A stretch of DNA of 64,000 nt from Holothuria scabra (lineage: Eukaryota; Echinodermata; Holothuroidea; Aspidochirotida; Holothuriidae), in contig CM074185.1 of the NCBI GenBank assembly GCA_037179385.1, positions 8,737,371-8,801,370 on the forward strand, in the 5' to 3' direction. Positions 1 to 11,550 of this stretch are shown in pieces (position 1 is the stretch's first letter; every line of letters begins with the position of its first letter). Both the position numbers and the translations under genes were made by a program. The notes under the pieces are model-generated. The model was not told the DNA's origin, searched no databases, and worked only from the letters and a program-made list of their open reading frames with translations.

Positions 1-2096
1 ATTCTTTGGCCATCAGCTTCTTTTCCAGTTTGAGGAGGTTGGCAGCTATGCTTATGCCTATTAAAAGTATAGTGATTTCAGTAGTGCTAATGGAATTGAA
101 AAGCAGCAGCTTGGCAAAAGTAACATCAAATTTTATGTGCACCTTAATGATGATTTTCACGTATGCCACCTATGTTTAGAGAGAAAAAAGGGAGTTTGCC
201 CCCCCCCCTTCCCCAGGATCATTGAGCCCATTGTGCTTATTACTTTTGCACATTGCTGTTCAGTGTGGTTTATTTTGATACATGTTTAGTTACCTGAAAT
301 GACAATGTTGGCTAGTTTGTAATACAAAAATTGGCAGCTTACTTTTTAGGAAATCCAGATCCTGTAGAAAAAGAAAAGTCGTCTTCCTAATCATATTTTC
401 AAACAACTTAATGTATAGATTTTAGCAAATTGTGATTAGGATGTTGTTTAAAAGTTTTTTTCAGTATGTTAATTTGCATGTGATGGTAACTTATAGAACC
501 TTTTCATTAAATAAACAAATCACAAAATACTATTCCCTGGTTAGAGATTCGCATAGCATAGGTTTTGAGATTCATACTTGGGTGACTGCATTTGTTGTTT
601 TAGGGAAATCTCTCTCCTTACATAAACAAAACCAATGTTAGATAATGGAATTTGGATTTCTGGAGTCACACCAAGATTTGTTTTGCCTCTGATAATATGA
701 GGATCAATGTTTACTCAGCTTGAGCACGGATCATATTTTGTTTACATTGTAAACAATTAGTGCATGCTCTGTTACTGGAATCTCAAACAAACATGTTTCA
801 ATCCAAAGTGAAATTATGGACCTCATCATTTTTGGATTCAAGTAATATCAATACAATTACTTTCATTTGAAATAACTAAATAGACAGCAGTGATTCCCTT
901 GGGTTTAGTGGTTGTGAGGTGGTACTTTTTCCCTTTGATTTAGTGATTGTGAGTTAGTACTATTTTCCATAGGGTTAGTGATTGTGAGGTGACACAATTT
1001 CTCTAGGGTTAGTTGTTGTGAGGTGGTACTGTTTTCTCTAGGGGTAAGTGGTTGTAAGGTAGCTCTATATCCCTGGGTTTGGTGGTTATGAGTTAGTACT
1101 ATTTTCCCTGGGTTGAGTGGTTGTGAGTTGGCACTATTTTCTATGGGTTTTGTAGTTGTGAGGTGGTTCTATCTCCCATGGGTTTAGTGGTCTTGAGGTG
1201 GTAGTATTTCACCCTGGTTTAGTGGTTGTGAGGTGGTACCATTTCCCATGTGTTAGATGGTTGTGACCTGGTACTGCTTCCCTTGGTTTCAGTGGTTTTG
1301 AGGTGGTAAAATGATGCCAGCTTTGGTCAACAGTCAGGAAGAAATATCACTTCCTCAACTGGTAGTACAGAACAGGGGGCATTTAGAGCAATTTTCTGTG
1401 AGGTGGTAGCTAAAATCTGTGAAAACTGGAGGATACCTCTTGTAGAGAATGCTGGGGACATCCCACACAGAATTGGTCACACTTCTCATTTAAAGTAATT
1501 AAAATCATTTAGAATAGTATTAAGGTTTGTCAATATCATTCTAATGATTTTGATAACAAATATTGAATGTAGAATATTTTTAATTTCCAACTTGTACAAG
1601 TTGTAGTATTTGAATGTTGAACAAAGATAGACCATGCATTAACACATAATAATGCATGATCAGAGGATAATTTAAGCAAGTGATGCACAAGGGGGCAGCC
1701 ATAGTACATCCAGCATAACATTAACCCCAGAGCATTCTTTATCTTGTGCTAATGCAGGTCCAGACTCTTTCTACTTTTCTCAGTCATGCACAACATCAAT
1801 TTGATTTTAAAGACAGAAAAAAGGATGTACAATTTCCTTTGTAAATAACCACATGAAGACAGCACAACTCCAAGTAAAATGGACTTGTACTGTGTAAGAA
1901 ATCAAAGAAATGTGACAAAGAAATCACAGTAGAAAAAGGAACATTCACCTGAGCATAATGGACCGATATAAGATGAGAATTATCACCAAATATGAATAAA
2001 AATACTTTCAGACACCACATGACCAAACTTTTTGTCAATCACATGACACAATCCTCTTTTCTTTGTGCTTCTTGTATTTCATTTTCATATCTGCAG
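1..2096 (+). other. Presumed EDEM3 intron
   Basis: No exon of the GH47 domain is recognisable in this stretch. It holds the 35-bp minisatellite at 900-1312. The rest is AT-rich, with short C and G tracts near 200. Confidence 0.55.
900..1312. repeat. Minisatellite, about 12 units of ~35 bp
   Basis: Twelve diverged units of 34-36 bp share the core TTTAGTGGTTGTGAGGTGGT followed by a variable ACTATTTTCCC tail. Units near the middle use GAGTTAGTA in place of GAGGTGGTA. It is direct and tandem with no unique spacers, so it is not a CRISPR array. Confidence 0.9.
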
Positions 2097-2278
2097 CCTC
2101 CAGAGTCTGATTCCAAAGCTTCAGCAACTCCCAGTGAAGCCAGATCTTGCCCAAGCCACGATTTCCATTTTCCGACTGGAAAAAGTTATGCCGACGCTAT
2201 TCGAGAATCTCTGCCTAAATTACAACCAGGGAGCTGTCCTTCCTCCAGTGCCATTAAAGGAAAGGCATCTGCCCCTGT
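2097..2278 (+). CDS. EDEM3: EDEM3 exon: post-GH47 linker
   Basis: The exon has acceptor ...ctgcag before 2097 and donor gtaagt from 2279. It encodes about 60 residues, with Pro/Ser-rich sequence followed by HDFHFPTGKSYADAIRESL, which parallels the human sequence after the GH47 barrel (ILFPNDPLYAQSIREPL). It ends in phase 2. A second AG at 2102-2103 could shift the start by seven bases, but only the chosen acceptor is checked against the frame here. The preceding exon is not in the window. Confidence 0.82.
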
Positions 2279-5200
2279 GTAAGTGACATTGATACTTTCA
2301 ATATAGTACTATATGGACATCTGTCTTGTCCATCCATATAGTCAAAGGTTGTGTGTTAGCCAGTTCAGTTTTCCATGTAGCATTCGGAAAATGGTCAGTC
2401 TTAGGGGAGAGGTGTCCCCCTCCCCTGCCATTGAGAAAAGTAGAGGTACCCATATTGTGAGGATACAATATTTGACCCTTAGTGACCTTACAGTTGAGTT
2501 AGAAGTTCGACTGTAAAGACCGATTCCTGCAAAACTGAATCACAATTGTTTAAAACAAACATCTGTACTGAAATTGCTCTTTAGATTTTTTGTGGGACTT
2601 TTCTTTGCTTTGTGCATATGGTTGGCGAAATCACTGGTCATATGTTAGTTAGATGAAGTTTTACAGCCCAGTTCACAACCTTTGGTTCAAGTCGAGCCGG
2701 CCATGGCCCTTTTTCCAGTTGTGGCTCACTGGCTTGTTTTCCCTACTCCATTGCTTATGCGGAGCATCAGGAACACGGGCATTTTTAGAGTCTTTGGTAT
2801 GACTTTACCATGACTCTACCTGGGAATAGAACTTGGGCCTTCCGCATGAGAGGCAGATGCTCTTAATTACCTTTAGACCAAACAAGCTGTCACTGGTTAT
2901 ATGAGGAAGAGTGGGGGGGAGAGTGGTATCAGTGAGGGTTTGATTCAGATATCAGAGGTTGTACTTGGTGAGGTTACTAGAAGAAAAAAAACAAGGAAAA
3001 ACATATTTGAGCTCATATGCTGGCATGTTGTGATTTTGAAGCAGTTTCAGCATTGAAATAAAAACTAATAGAAAGAAGCAAAAGAAGCAGCATTCTTATG
3101 TGACATTAAGGAATTTTAATGACAAGAAATTTGTTGGTCAAACGGTCAAACAGGATGCTAGGTCTTGTCTTTAGCCTGGTGCACACCTTTACAAATTCCC
3201 ATGAGACAATAGCAGCCACCCACTGCATTGGCTGGGGTCTTGGTGGTGTGAACACTTTCACGACTATGATTTCTTCAAATTCCATCTCATTGTGAGCCGT
3301 CGGTTTGATTTGATATGTTCAGGCCTAATCAGGTGCAGTGGGTGCATTTTAAAGTCTAGGTCATACTACCAAGACTCCCCTTAAAATGTTTATGATTTTT
3401 GCAAAGTGTCCACTATCTTGAGTAAGCAATGGAGAATGGAAAACTAGCCTGAGTTGCTTAAACCAGTAGGTCAGAAACTGAGCTGTGTAATGTCATCTAA
3501 CTTTCAACATACAATAATATTCCGTGCATCTTTCACCACAAATTTAATTTCACTCAAGTTTAAGCCTAGGAAATATGAGTTCCTGTTATGTGTCATCTTG
3601 ACACATACCAAGAGTTGAATGCATTGTGTGAGAACTAATTTTATCAGCACATCCTGTCTCTCTTTGTATCAGGAGTGGTCCCCCTCGTTTAAAAGCATCA
3701 GAATTTGTACCTGGCAACAGTGAACATATGAAGGAGTTAGGAAGGATGGGTATTCAGCTGGTGACCCTGGATGATGGACGGGTTCAACTGATGCACAGTG
3801 CTTCTAAGGTTGGTACTAAATCCCTTCACAGCTATAGTATTATAACATTCAGTGCCAATAATTTGGGTAAAACTGATGCACAATGCTTCAAAGGTGGGTA
3901 CTAAACCCATGCATAACAACTATTGTTACCTTTACCATTTGTGGGATGCATTAAAGTTGTTTTCATCTTAGTTTATCTTCTTGGGCATGCTAGGCACTTA
4001 TACAATTTTCACAATGCAAAAAATAAGAGCGACAAGTTTGTAAAGTTACTTTTGGTAAAGTTACTGTCTACACCAACGTCAGGCCTAACATTAACGTTTT
4101 CAAGAAGATTTTGATGACTCAAAACTGTGTTCTATCTTCTCTTTCTTCCAAATCTTAAACAACGTCGCTCTATCATTTTTTTTTTAAACTAAAATACGGG
4201 TACAGAAAATGTTTTGCCCCACAACTGCCTGATTGCAGAAATCATTTCTGAAACAGACGAAAAATTAGAGGTGAAAAGTTAGGACGAATCCATTTTCTTC
4301 AGCTAGACTAGATCGCTAGCCTCAGGCGGTCGCTAGTCTATCTTGAATAGGCTTATGAACCTACATATACAGTACGTGCGCTGTGTGTACTTGTTTCTTC
4401 GTGGGAAAAAAGACACTGGTCGTCGGCTTTTTGTGATACTTTTTATTTTGCTTGCTGACACTAAAATAATGAGGTGCCCTGTAAAAAAAAGGCAAATCAG
4501 AGCCGTGATCAATACAAGTATTACAAGTAACAAAATATGTGTGATCGTGATTCCTTCCAATTAGCCTTAATAGCTGTTGTGCGTTATACTTCTCAAAAAG
4601 AATGGAGTCGGAAGTGCACAGTCTCACAAGTAGGTAGTTGTTTAGTTATCATATCAACTGTTTGAGAGGGAGAAAGGGAAGGTTTGAAGTTTCAATAATA
4701 CAAATGTTTTTCGCGATAACTTTGGCATGAGTTCGAAGACCGTTACCCATTCTACATAAGGAACACATGAGTCTTTTCTCCTGCCAAATGCGTGTACAAT
4801 ATTGAATTTGAAACCCCAACCACAGCACTGTGCTGAACCTAGGGAAATATGTATTCAACCGTGGCCGTGCATGTAAGCTAATAGTAATACCCTCTTCAAT
4901 AGTGAAGAGCACAGGCTCTGCGGTCTTTTGTTTCCTTTGTTTTTGAAAAAACCGCAAAGTGCGCTAGCACTCAACTGCGAGCTATTGTTTGGCTGTTTGT
5001 AATCTTTACGAACTTTGACGATCATTTTTGACTTCGTCGAAATGGACAATCTGGTTTTTGACTTGGATGAAATTTAGGCCTTTACTATCTTTTACTATTC
5101 TTGACGATCTTTTACTGTCTTGGACGGGTCACAAGTAGACGATCGCGCTAACCTCGACGAATCGGTACTGTATATCAGATAAATCTTTATCTTCCTTGTT

Positions 5201-8200
5201 CTAATCAGTTTTAGCCATTCTATATCCCCCAAACTTCATGTAGATACAGCAGATGGCTGAACTATGGGTAGCTACAGTATCTCCCATGAAGAGGGCCATA
5301 TTATTATTATTGTAGTCAAGTGTTGTAAAATAGTGCCACCTTTAAATTGTTTATATCCAGAACTAGCATTTGGTGGGTAGGCTGAAGGTGTAGGTAACTT
5401 TTGTTAAAATTTAAAATTTTAAATTAAAATTTTTTGAGGTGTGAAGAGTTGAAAAATCAATTGTGAAAGTGCATAAATGTGCATGGTTAGCGAACTGCAG
5501 TATTATTTTAAACATGTAGCTGTACATACTAAGCAGTTGAGAAGGGGTTAATTGGTCACTTGGTCACTGTGGTTGTTGGTCATTTTAAACCTGTCAGTGG
5601 AACCCTGTAGGGGGACTCTCTTTGTCAGACTTTCTCCCCTGTTTAGAGCATTTCATTTTCTTACCTTTCCCTTGAAAGCCCTTCCATTTTTCTTTTTTTT
5701 TCTTTTTTTTTGGGGGGGGGGGTGGGGGGAGGCCTGGGTGTATTAACAAAAATGCATGTAATGTTGGAATAAAATTGATATCTGTGAGTATAATGGATCT
5801 TTCTTTACAGTAGTTTCAACATTGATGTGTACTGGGGAAGGTTGGAAAAGTCCTACATTTGATACATGTCTCCTCTGAAAAAATTCCTATATTTCTGCTG
5901 TTTTAGCAAAAATTTTCTGCTTGTGATTCTGCTTTATTCAACTCCTGGACAGGAGTCCACTGGAATACCTGTATAGGACTCTTTTTCAGAAGGGTTCAAC
6001 AGAAAGAAAGAAACAGTCCATGAAGCCTAAAGTCTTTTTTTGTAGTTTTTTTGAAAATTTTAAGTTCTGTATTTGTTGTTTAGTATCGATATTGTAGCAT
6101 CTTTTGAATGACTTTGCTGTGTCTTTCTTTGTTGTGAGTTTTTACACTTGTGAAAATATGTAAGAACATCAGTTTGTTATTGTTCACCCTTCATGTGATC
6201 TCAAGAAATCCTTGTAATTTTATTGCCCTGAAGCACAAACTGAGAGTAAAATCATTCCGCTCCATTCCTTTTCATAAGGTTAAAGATGTAATCTGATATT
6301 TTTTCTTTTTGCTTTCTTTTTGAAGGCCAAGACTCCCACCGATGCTGAAGAAGGCTTAAAGTTCATGCAAGAGATCATAGAAATAACCAAGACACAACAG
6401 GCAGAAAGTATGATGGACTTGTTTCAATTTTTCAGGCTCAGTATTTTCCATTTACCTCTTCCTTTCATTGGATCCCTTTTTTTGAGGGCCTTCCCCTCCC
6501 TCCACTAAGAGAAAGGCAAAATACTTCCTATCCAATGTGTTACATAATGGAATGAAGGTGTTACCAGTTTCAAATCCTCCCACCCTAGTGAATCCCAGGG
6601 AATTTTTAATTCCACATAATTCAGGCACAGCCAATTTCTATTAATAACAATTTGATTTGATATCGGTCTTGGAGGGAGCTCTGGGGAAATTGGTACAGTG
6701 TTAATTTGACCGTAGGGTTCATCTAGACACCATAGGTTGTATTAAGTTTGCAAAGTGAAGAGTGGACAATGTGAAGTTATTATCTTGAATAAAGGTGTTA
6801 GTCATGTTCAGAAACGTAGTATCTATGATGAAATGGGGGTAAGTGAAGTATCTTGTTAAGTTTTTCGTTGCTTCACTTTGTTTTAACTCAAGGATGGAGT
6901 TAGCTAGATAGAGTTTTATGGCTCAGTTTCCAACCTTTTGGTTCAAGTCGAACCTGCCACGGCCTCTTTTCCAGTTGTGGCGCACTGACTTGCTTTCCCT
7001 ACTCCATTGCTTATGCAGAGCATCACGCACAATGGCAGTAAGTCCCATTTTTAGAGTCATTGGTATGACTTGACCTGGAAATATAACCCAGGCCTTCCAC
7101 ATGAGAGGGGGATGCTCTTACCATTAGACCAAACACACGGTCCACTTGAGGGTGGAGCACCTCGCCATCCCTGTGAGGGTTTTTGTTTTACTTCCTTCAC
7201 ATCATTCAAGACTATGTTTATTGACATATATTAAGATATATATGTGCATTATATGTTTATATACTTGTATGATGATGTAAAAAATAAATAAATTAAATGG
7301 AATGAAAATTATATCCACAAGGAGACATCACATTTTAACTCGTCTCTCCCCCATCCTGCCAGAAGTTTTGCTGGTTTATGTTTTCCCATGGAAAGTCGCA
7401 CAGTAGGCCTATGACGGCATTTCTCATTGACTTCTAGTGGCAGTGAATTTCCAAGTCAGATTGCAGAATTGATTATTTAAATCCACACTCACAGTCACAC
7501 CAGAATGTCTTCGCTGCTGGTTTAATCCACCAGTGTGCTCTCCCTGTTTCCATTTGTGGGTTACTAGATGGTGCTCTTTATTCCATCGCATATGTGGAGC
7601 ATCACACACAATGTCACAAATATTGTTAAGTCTTTGGTATACTCGGTCTGGGAATAAAACATGAAAGGTGGATGTTCTACCACTGACTGACCCAAACATG
7701 TAGACTTCTCATGCTGAGACATTTTCTTGTAGATGATAAGTGAGTATAGATGTGTACCCCTGAATATGTCCATAACCTTATACAATACACTTGCAATTTT
7801 TTACATAATGACACGGTACTGTCACATAATATTTGCAACAACGTGCTCATAATTCTCATATTTTCTTGTCTTATCTTTTGTCAGATGTTGAGTATCATCC
7901 AAGGGTAGTGCAGGTCGTCTCTCCACCAAACATGAGGAATATGGTCCTTGCTGCAGGACCAGCCCAGTTTGGACTGAACCTGGATGGAATCAAAGAAGGA
8001 GTAAGAATATTGATTTTAAATTTTGGTGTAAACTTTCATGTTTTTTTTCCTAACTTTCATAGTTTTCCTCTTTGTGATATTGACAGAAGTGGGTAGGTAC
8101 TTGAGCATATTCTGAATATTTTTCAGCCATCAACATGGGTGAAACTTAACTTTACACTCGTAGGTTTGTTGTAGCATGTGCATTATGTTAGAGACACAAT

Positions 8201-11200
8201 GTAGTTTTGGGTGATGAGACAATTTGGAATACCTTAATGAACATTTTCCTATTCCTTCCGTTTGCCTAGATTCCAGATGCTGACATTTTTCCGACAGGTG
8301 TTTTCCTTAGGAAGCCTTACCTTGTAACTGCTAAATAAAGTCAGGGCTTTTGCATTCATTTCACACTGCCTTTCAGTTGTCTATAATTTTGTATGTAGGC
8401 AATAAATATTTCCAACCATTCCATTTCTTTAGGTATCTGCTGTTATAAATACTGTTTGACTGTGATCTGCTTTGTTACAGGTGATTGGAACAGTTGTTGA
8501 AGTAAATCCATTGCACGCATGTAATGAACCAGAAAACGCACTTCAACTGAAAGGGAAAATTGTCATCGCACAGAGAGGGAATTGCATGTTTATTGAAAAG
8601 GTATGAGTTTTCTTTATTTGCCCCATTTAACACCAAATAACACTGGATGGGGAAAGGGGGTGCCTCTACAAATGAGAAAACAGGATATGATAATCCAAAC
8701 TTTCATTAATGGAAGTTTGAAGAAAAGTTATCAGTTAACTGTTTATGTATAGTTTATGTTTTCAGTGTTCTCAATAATGTATTCAAGTTATCATTCATTT
8801 CTTTGAATAAAGTTCTCTCACATTTTACCAAAATGTTCCTACCTAGAAATCTCCCAGCAATGAAAACAGTTTGATGAATTTGTAAACTCTCCTTCTTCAT
8901 AAATTTTCCAGGCAAGAATGCTGGAGAAGCACGGTGCCCTTGCTGTTATTATTATGGATAACAATGAGTCGTCAAGTAGTGATACTTCCTCAGTGTTTGC
9001 TATGTCAGGTGACGGCCAGGATGATGTCAAAATTCCGGTCGTATTTCTGTTTTTCAAGGAAGGAAGAATTCTTTTGGATGCTGTGCAGAGCAATGAAAGA
9101 GTTGATGTGGTTGTTGTAGACAAAGCAAGACCACAGGGTAAGTGAAAAGATTGAGATATATTTTGAAATTAATAAATGATAAATATTTGCAGGCCCTTGC
9201 CATTTTGCACCCCTTCTTGATGGCTTTCAGATGTAGCAATAAATTTAGCAAGTCAGACTTGTGTTGTGATAAATCTTTCGACTTGAAGATGTTAGGGTCT
9301 CAGGCAGGCTTCCTGAAATAGCTGTGCATGCCCCACAAGTAGCGTGGGATGTGGTCTGTGGTGGCACAAAAAATTACTGGGAGAATATTGAAAAATTTAA
9401 CTTTTCGTAACTTTTTGACAAGAATTGTACTGTCTCAAAAATAGGTACTGTAAATAAATCTAATACTTCCGACAGAATGACATCACATACCAACAAGTAT
9501 AGAATAACGTCCTATTTGTTCTCACAAGAAAGTAAAATCACCATTACTGTTTACATTTATCAGAGTGAGTGCTTTGTCAATTCACTGTTACAGGTGACAA
9601 AAACTGTTAAGTTTGTGAAAAATATTTGCCTGGAATATTGAACAAATTTTGCACCATTTTGCATGTAAGCCTCTTCTGAAACAAAAAATTTTCATACCCC
9701 TCCCCTGTACGGTGATCAGTGGTGCATAATATTAGTAACATTTAGCAATGTGGTGCTTCAGAAAATTTAATTGAGGAAGCTTAGTCTAAGGTTTAATTTG
9801 AAATCCAGTTTGTAAAATGAAGTGATTTACTGTAAATCAAAGCATGCGACACACATTAAACAAATCCATTTTAGTTACACATTTTCTTTACTATATAATT
9901 AAATATCTGTAGCTCCTGTGCCAGTTATTTCCATTGTTCAACTGTTTCTGCATGGTATGTTCAATATTACTGAAGCACCTTTTAAAATAATTTTAGAATA
10001 AGACTTTATTATCCTTGACTAAAAGCTGATTTACTTTCATGTCACCTGACCTGATTTGTTTTGTACACTTGTCCACATACTGGACAACTGGTTTCCATGA
10101 ACATGTACAGACGATGTACCAGAATCATAATAGGTTTTTTAAAGGTTCTCTTTTTTGCTGGAATGTTAGGCTTAGTTTTTAGTCGTAATGCAGAGATGCA
10201 AACCAGTACGGTTTTCCCGTATTTTGTAAGTACTTTGCACTGTAATTATGTGGACAGTGCTGAAATTTGTAGCTAATGTTAGGCCTAGCCTAACACAGTA
10301 ACAGGTAAGGTTAGTCGGCCTAATCTTATGTGTTTTAACTTGTTTTATGTGAACTTGAATAATTTCAAGAGAATACGCTTTTTATGTTAAAAGTACTGGA
10401 AATTATTTTTGAAAGTTGGCATCTCTGGTAATGAGGGTGTAATTAAAATGAAGATGAGTTTCAAAAAACTCACAACTCCCCAAAATTGGGGCCATGTTCT
10501 GAATTTTTTGTTCCTATCAATTGTGTTCCAGATGAAATTGACTACCTCTATATCCAGCTAAAAATGTCAGAAAGATTTCAGTCTCCTTCTGTAAAGGTAC
10601 AAATCGATGCCCCAGAATCAAGGTATTACACAAAAGAAGATGAAGCAATAGAACAGAAGGGTGGAAAAGAACCTCAACCTGATAACCTCCCTGATGTAAA
10701 TTTGGGTGCGGCCACTAAAAAAGTTGTTCCAGGGGAAACAAACCTTGAAACTGAAAGTGGCGGTAGTGAAGAGGGTGGCATAAAGGAGCAAGAGGAGATT
10801 TTTGTTAAAGTGACAAGCATCCACGATTTACTCAAGTATGCCGGACAAGATGCAAATTTGTATGTTGTCAATGAAAGAGAAGGGGAAGGGAGCGATATGT
10901 TTTCAAAGGTTGATCCTCAGGACCTGCAGCTTAGAATTGAAAAGATTTTGTTTAATTACATGGCTAGTGATAAAGGACAAATTTACCAACAGCAGGGGCA
11001 ACAGAGAGGAGGCGACCCTGCAGAATCACTGGGGGGTGAGAAAACACAAATGGGGGGTATTGTGGCACCTGAAGATATGGAGATGGTCCTCCAACAAATT
11101 CAGCATGAGTTTATGAAATTAGAGACTATAAGAGATGCATTGAACAAAGTAAATCCTAACAAAGATGCAGTTATACCTGCAGATGGGTTTAGGACTTTTA

Positions 11201-11550
11201 CAGGTGACATTGCTCTGGGGGGCGAGGAGGGGTCAAATATTCAAAGTGCAATCAAAGATGAACTTCAAACTGCTTCCCCTGGTGAGACACTGTCAGATCG
11301 AATGGAACTAAAAGATACCAGTGGAGAAAGTATAGAGGGCAGTGTTGCTTCTAGTGAGAAGGATAATCTCAAAAATCAAGACCCTGTTAGTCTTTCATCC
11401 GATGAGGAGAGAGCGACCCAACTTAGGGAGGAGAAGCAGCGTCAGATACAAGAAGCATTAAAAGTTGGTCATGAGAATAACAATGTGGCTGCGTCAGAAG
11501 AGGGTACAAGGTCTCGTAGTAGTGGTGATAGTATACGAGAGGACCTTTGA
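2097..11550 (+). CDS. EDEM3: EDEM3, C-terminal seven exons (gene-level entry)
   Basis: Coding exons: 2097-2278, 3673-3808, 6326-6407, 7885-8000, 8481-8600, 8912-9137 and 10532-11550 (stop included). Together they are 1,881 nt, exactly 627 codons, and every junction has GT-AG ends and a matching phase. The family is known to trim mannose from misfolded glycoproteins in the ER lumen so they enter ERAD. Visible here are the segment after the GH47 catalytic domain (YADAIRESL resembles the human YAQSIREPL stretch), the motif GRVQLMHSASK, a PA domain (AGPAQFGLNLD, AQRGNCMFIEKA, DNNESSSSDTSS, FKEGRILLDA) and a charged low-complexity tail ending REDL. The catalytic exons with the Thr-Glu-Ala-His end of GH47 lie left of the window, so this is a 5'-partial gene. 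Order and spacing of motifs match EDEM3 rather than EDEM1 or EDEM2, which lack the PA domain. I am very sure of the family and fairly sure of each exon edge. Confidence 0.93.
2646..2884 (-). mobile_element. tRNA-Glu-derived SINE, nearly full length
   Basis: Read on the minus strand, the 3' part here begins with a tRNA-like head. There is an A-box (TGGTCTAA...AAGAGC), an anticodon arm TCTGC-CTCTCAT-GCGGA that would read CUC (Glu), and a B-box-like segment. The shared body follows (ACTGGAAAAA..GGCC, CCGGCTCGACTTGAACC) and then the tail end AAACT..ATCTAACTAAC. It lies in an EDEM3 intron. Confidence 0.85.
3673..3808 (+). CDS. EDEM3: EDEM3 exon: linker to PA domain
   Basis: Acceptor ...tatcag, donor gttggt. 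The split Val codon joins it to the previous exon. It encodes MKELGRMGIQLVTLDDGRV and QLMHSASK, matching the conserved human stretch MGVSLIHLKDGRVQL. It ends in phase 0. Confidence 0.9.
3809..6325 (+). other. EDEM3 intron, low complexity
   Basis: No gene is supported. A duplicated stretch of the preceding exon end occurs at 3862-3903 (AACTGATGCACAATGCTTC resembles the exon's AACTGATGCACAGTGCTTC). A T-tract followed by a G-tract sits at 5690-5730. The open frames at 4333-5049 show no domain. Confidence 0.5.
6326..6407 (+). CDS. EDEM3: EDEM3 exon: short helical linker
   Basis: Acceptor ...tgaag, donor gtatga. The 82-nt exon encodes AKTPTDAEEGLKFMQEIIEI, aligned with human DAEDGLRFMQEMIEL. It ends in phase 1, which fits the next exon. 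Confidence 0.88.
6899..7139 (-). mobile_element. tRNA-Glu-derived SINE, full length
   Basis: Same family and orientation as the copy at 2.65 kb. The A-box region at its right end (minus strand TTTGGTCTAATGGTAAGAGC) is well preserved. Body and CTAA-type tail are present. Confidence 0.85.
7523..7690 (-). mobile_element. SINE, diverged partial copy
   Basis: The segment contains the recognisable body stretch (GGAGCATCACACACAATG, TTGGTATACTCGGTCTGGGA) and a decayed tRNA-like head. It is older or more mutated than the neighbouring copy. Confidence 0.55.
7885..8000 (+). CDS. EDEM3: EDEM3 exon: start of PA domain
   Basis: Acceptor ...gtcag, donor gtaaga. It encodes VEYHPRVVQVVSPPNMRNMV and then LAAGPAQFGLNLDGIKEG. 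The AGPAQFGLDL-type motif opens the protease-associated domain in EDEM3. It ends in phase 0. Confidence 0.92.
8481..8600 (+). CDS. EDEM3: EDEM3 exon: PA domain, middle
   Basis: Acceptor ...ttacag, donor gtatga; 120 nt, 40 codons, phase 0 on both sides. It encodes NPLHACNEPENALQLKGKIV and IAQRGNCMFIEK. The GKI.liqRG.C.F..K pattern is the PA-domain signature. Confidence 0.93.
8912..9137 (+). CDS. EDEM3: EDEM3 exon: PA domain, end
   Basis: Acceptor ...ttccag, donor gtaagt. It encodes ARMLEKHGALAVIIMDNNES, the SSSSDTSSVFAMSGDG stretch and KIPVVFLFFKEGRILLDA, the second half of the PA domain with the conserved .N..gaig.ii.dn and iP..fl...g elements. It ends in phase 1. Confidence 0.94.
9305..9783 (-). 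mobile_element. hAT-type non-autonomous element, copy 1
   Basis: It starts CAGGCTTCCT and ends AGGAAGCTTA. Flanking 8-bp duplications are GTCTCAGG (9297-9304) and GTCTAAGG (9784-9791), with one mismatch. The inside is homologous, in reverse orientation, to the better preserved element at 52103-52615 (for example the shared GCTTACATGCAAAATG). No transposase is present. It lies in an EDEM3 intron. Confidence 0.85.
10191..10427. mobile_element. Short MITE with CAGAGATGC ends
   Basis: The element is 237 bp. Ends are CAGAGATGCAAAC and GTTGGCATCTCTG (inverted, one mismatch in 13). The 6-bp duplication GTAATG lies at 10185-10190 and 10428-10433, perfect. It sits just upstream of the last EDEM3 exon. 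Confidence 0.88.
10532..11550 (+). CDS. EDEM3: EDEM3 terminal exon: acidic tail ending REDL
   Basis: Acceptor ...gttccag before 10532; stop TGA at 11548-11550. It encodes about 339 residues, rich in Glu, Asp, Gln, Gly and Ser, with no recognisable fold. Human EDEM3 also has a long acidic C-terminal tail after the PA domain, but it ends KDEL. Here the last residues are SGDSIREDL. REDL is close to, but not, the usual [KRHQSA][DENQ]EL retrieval signal. The frame stays open upstream of 10532, but the upstream part does not resemble EDEM3. Confidence 0.9.

Noticed and set aside
900..1312. CRISPR-like array
   Set aside because: Units are contiguous and degenerate with no unique spacers, and the DNA is eukaryotic.
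4333..5049. Cluster of overlapping short ORFs on both strands
   Set aside because: They overlap each other in several frames, lack domains and splice context, and lie within an EDEM3 intron.
10486..10531. EDEM3 last ORF starting at the Met at 10486
   Set aside because: The bases before 10532 are intron ending in a polypyrimidine tract and ag. The Met is an accident of the open frame.
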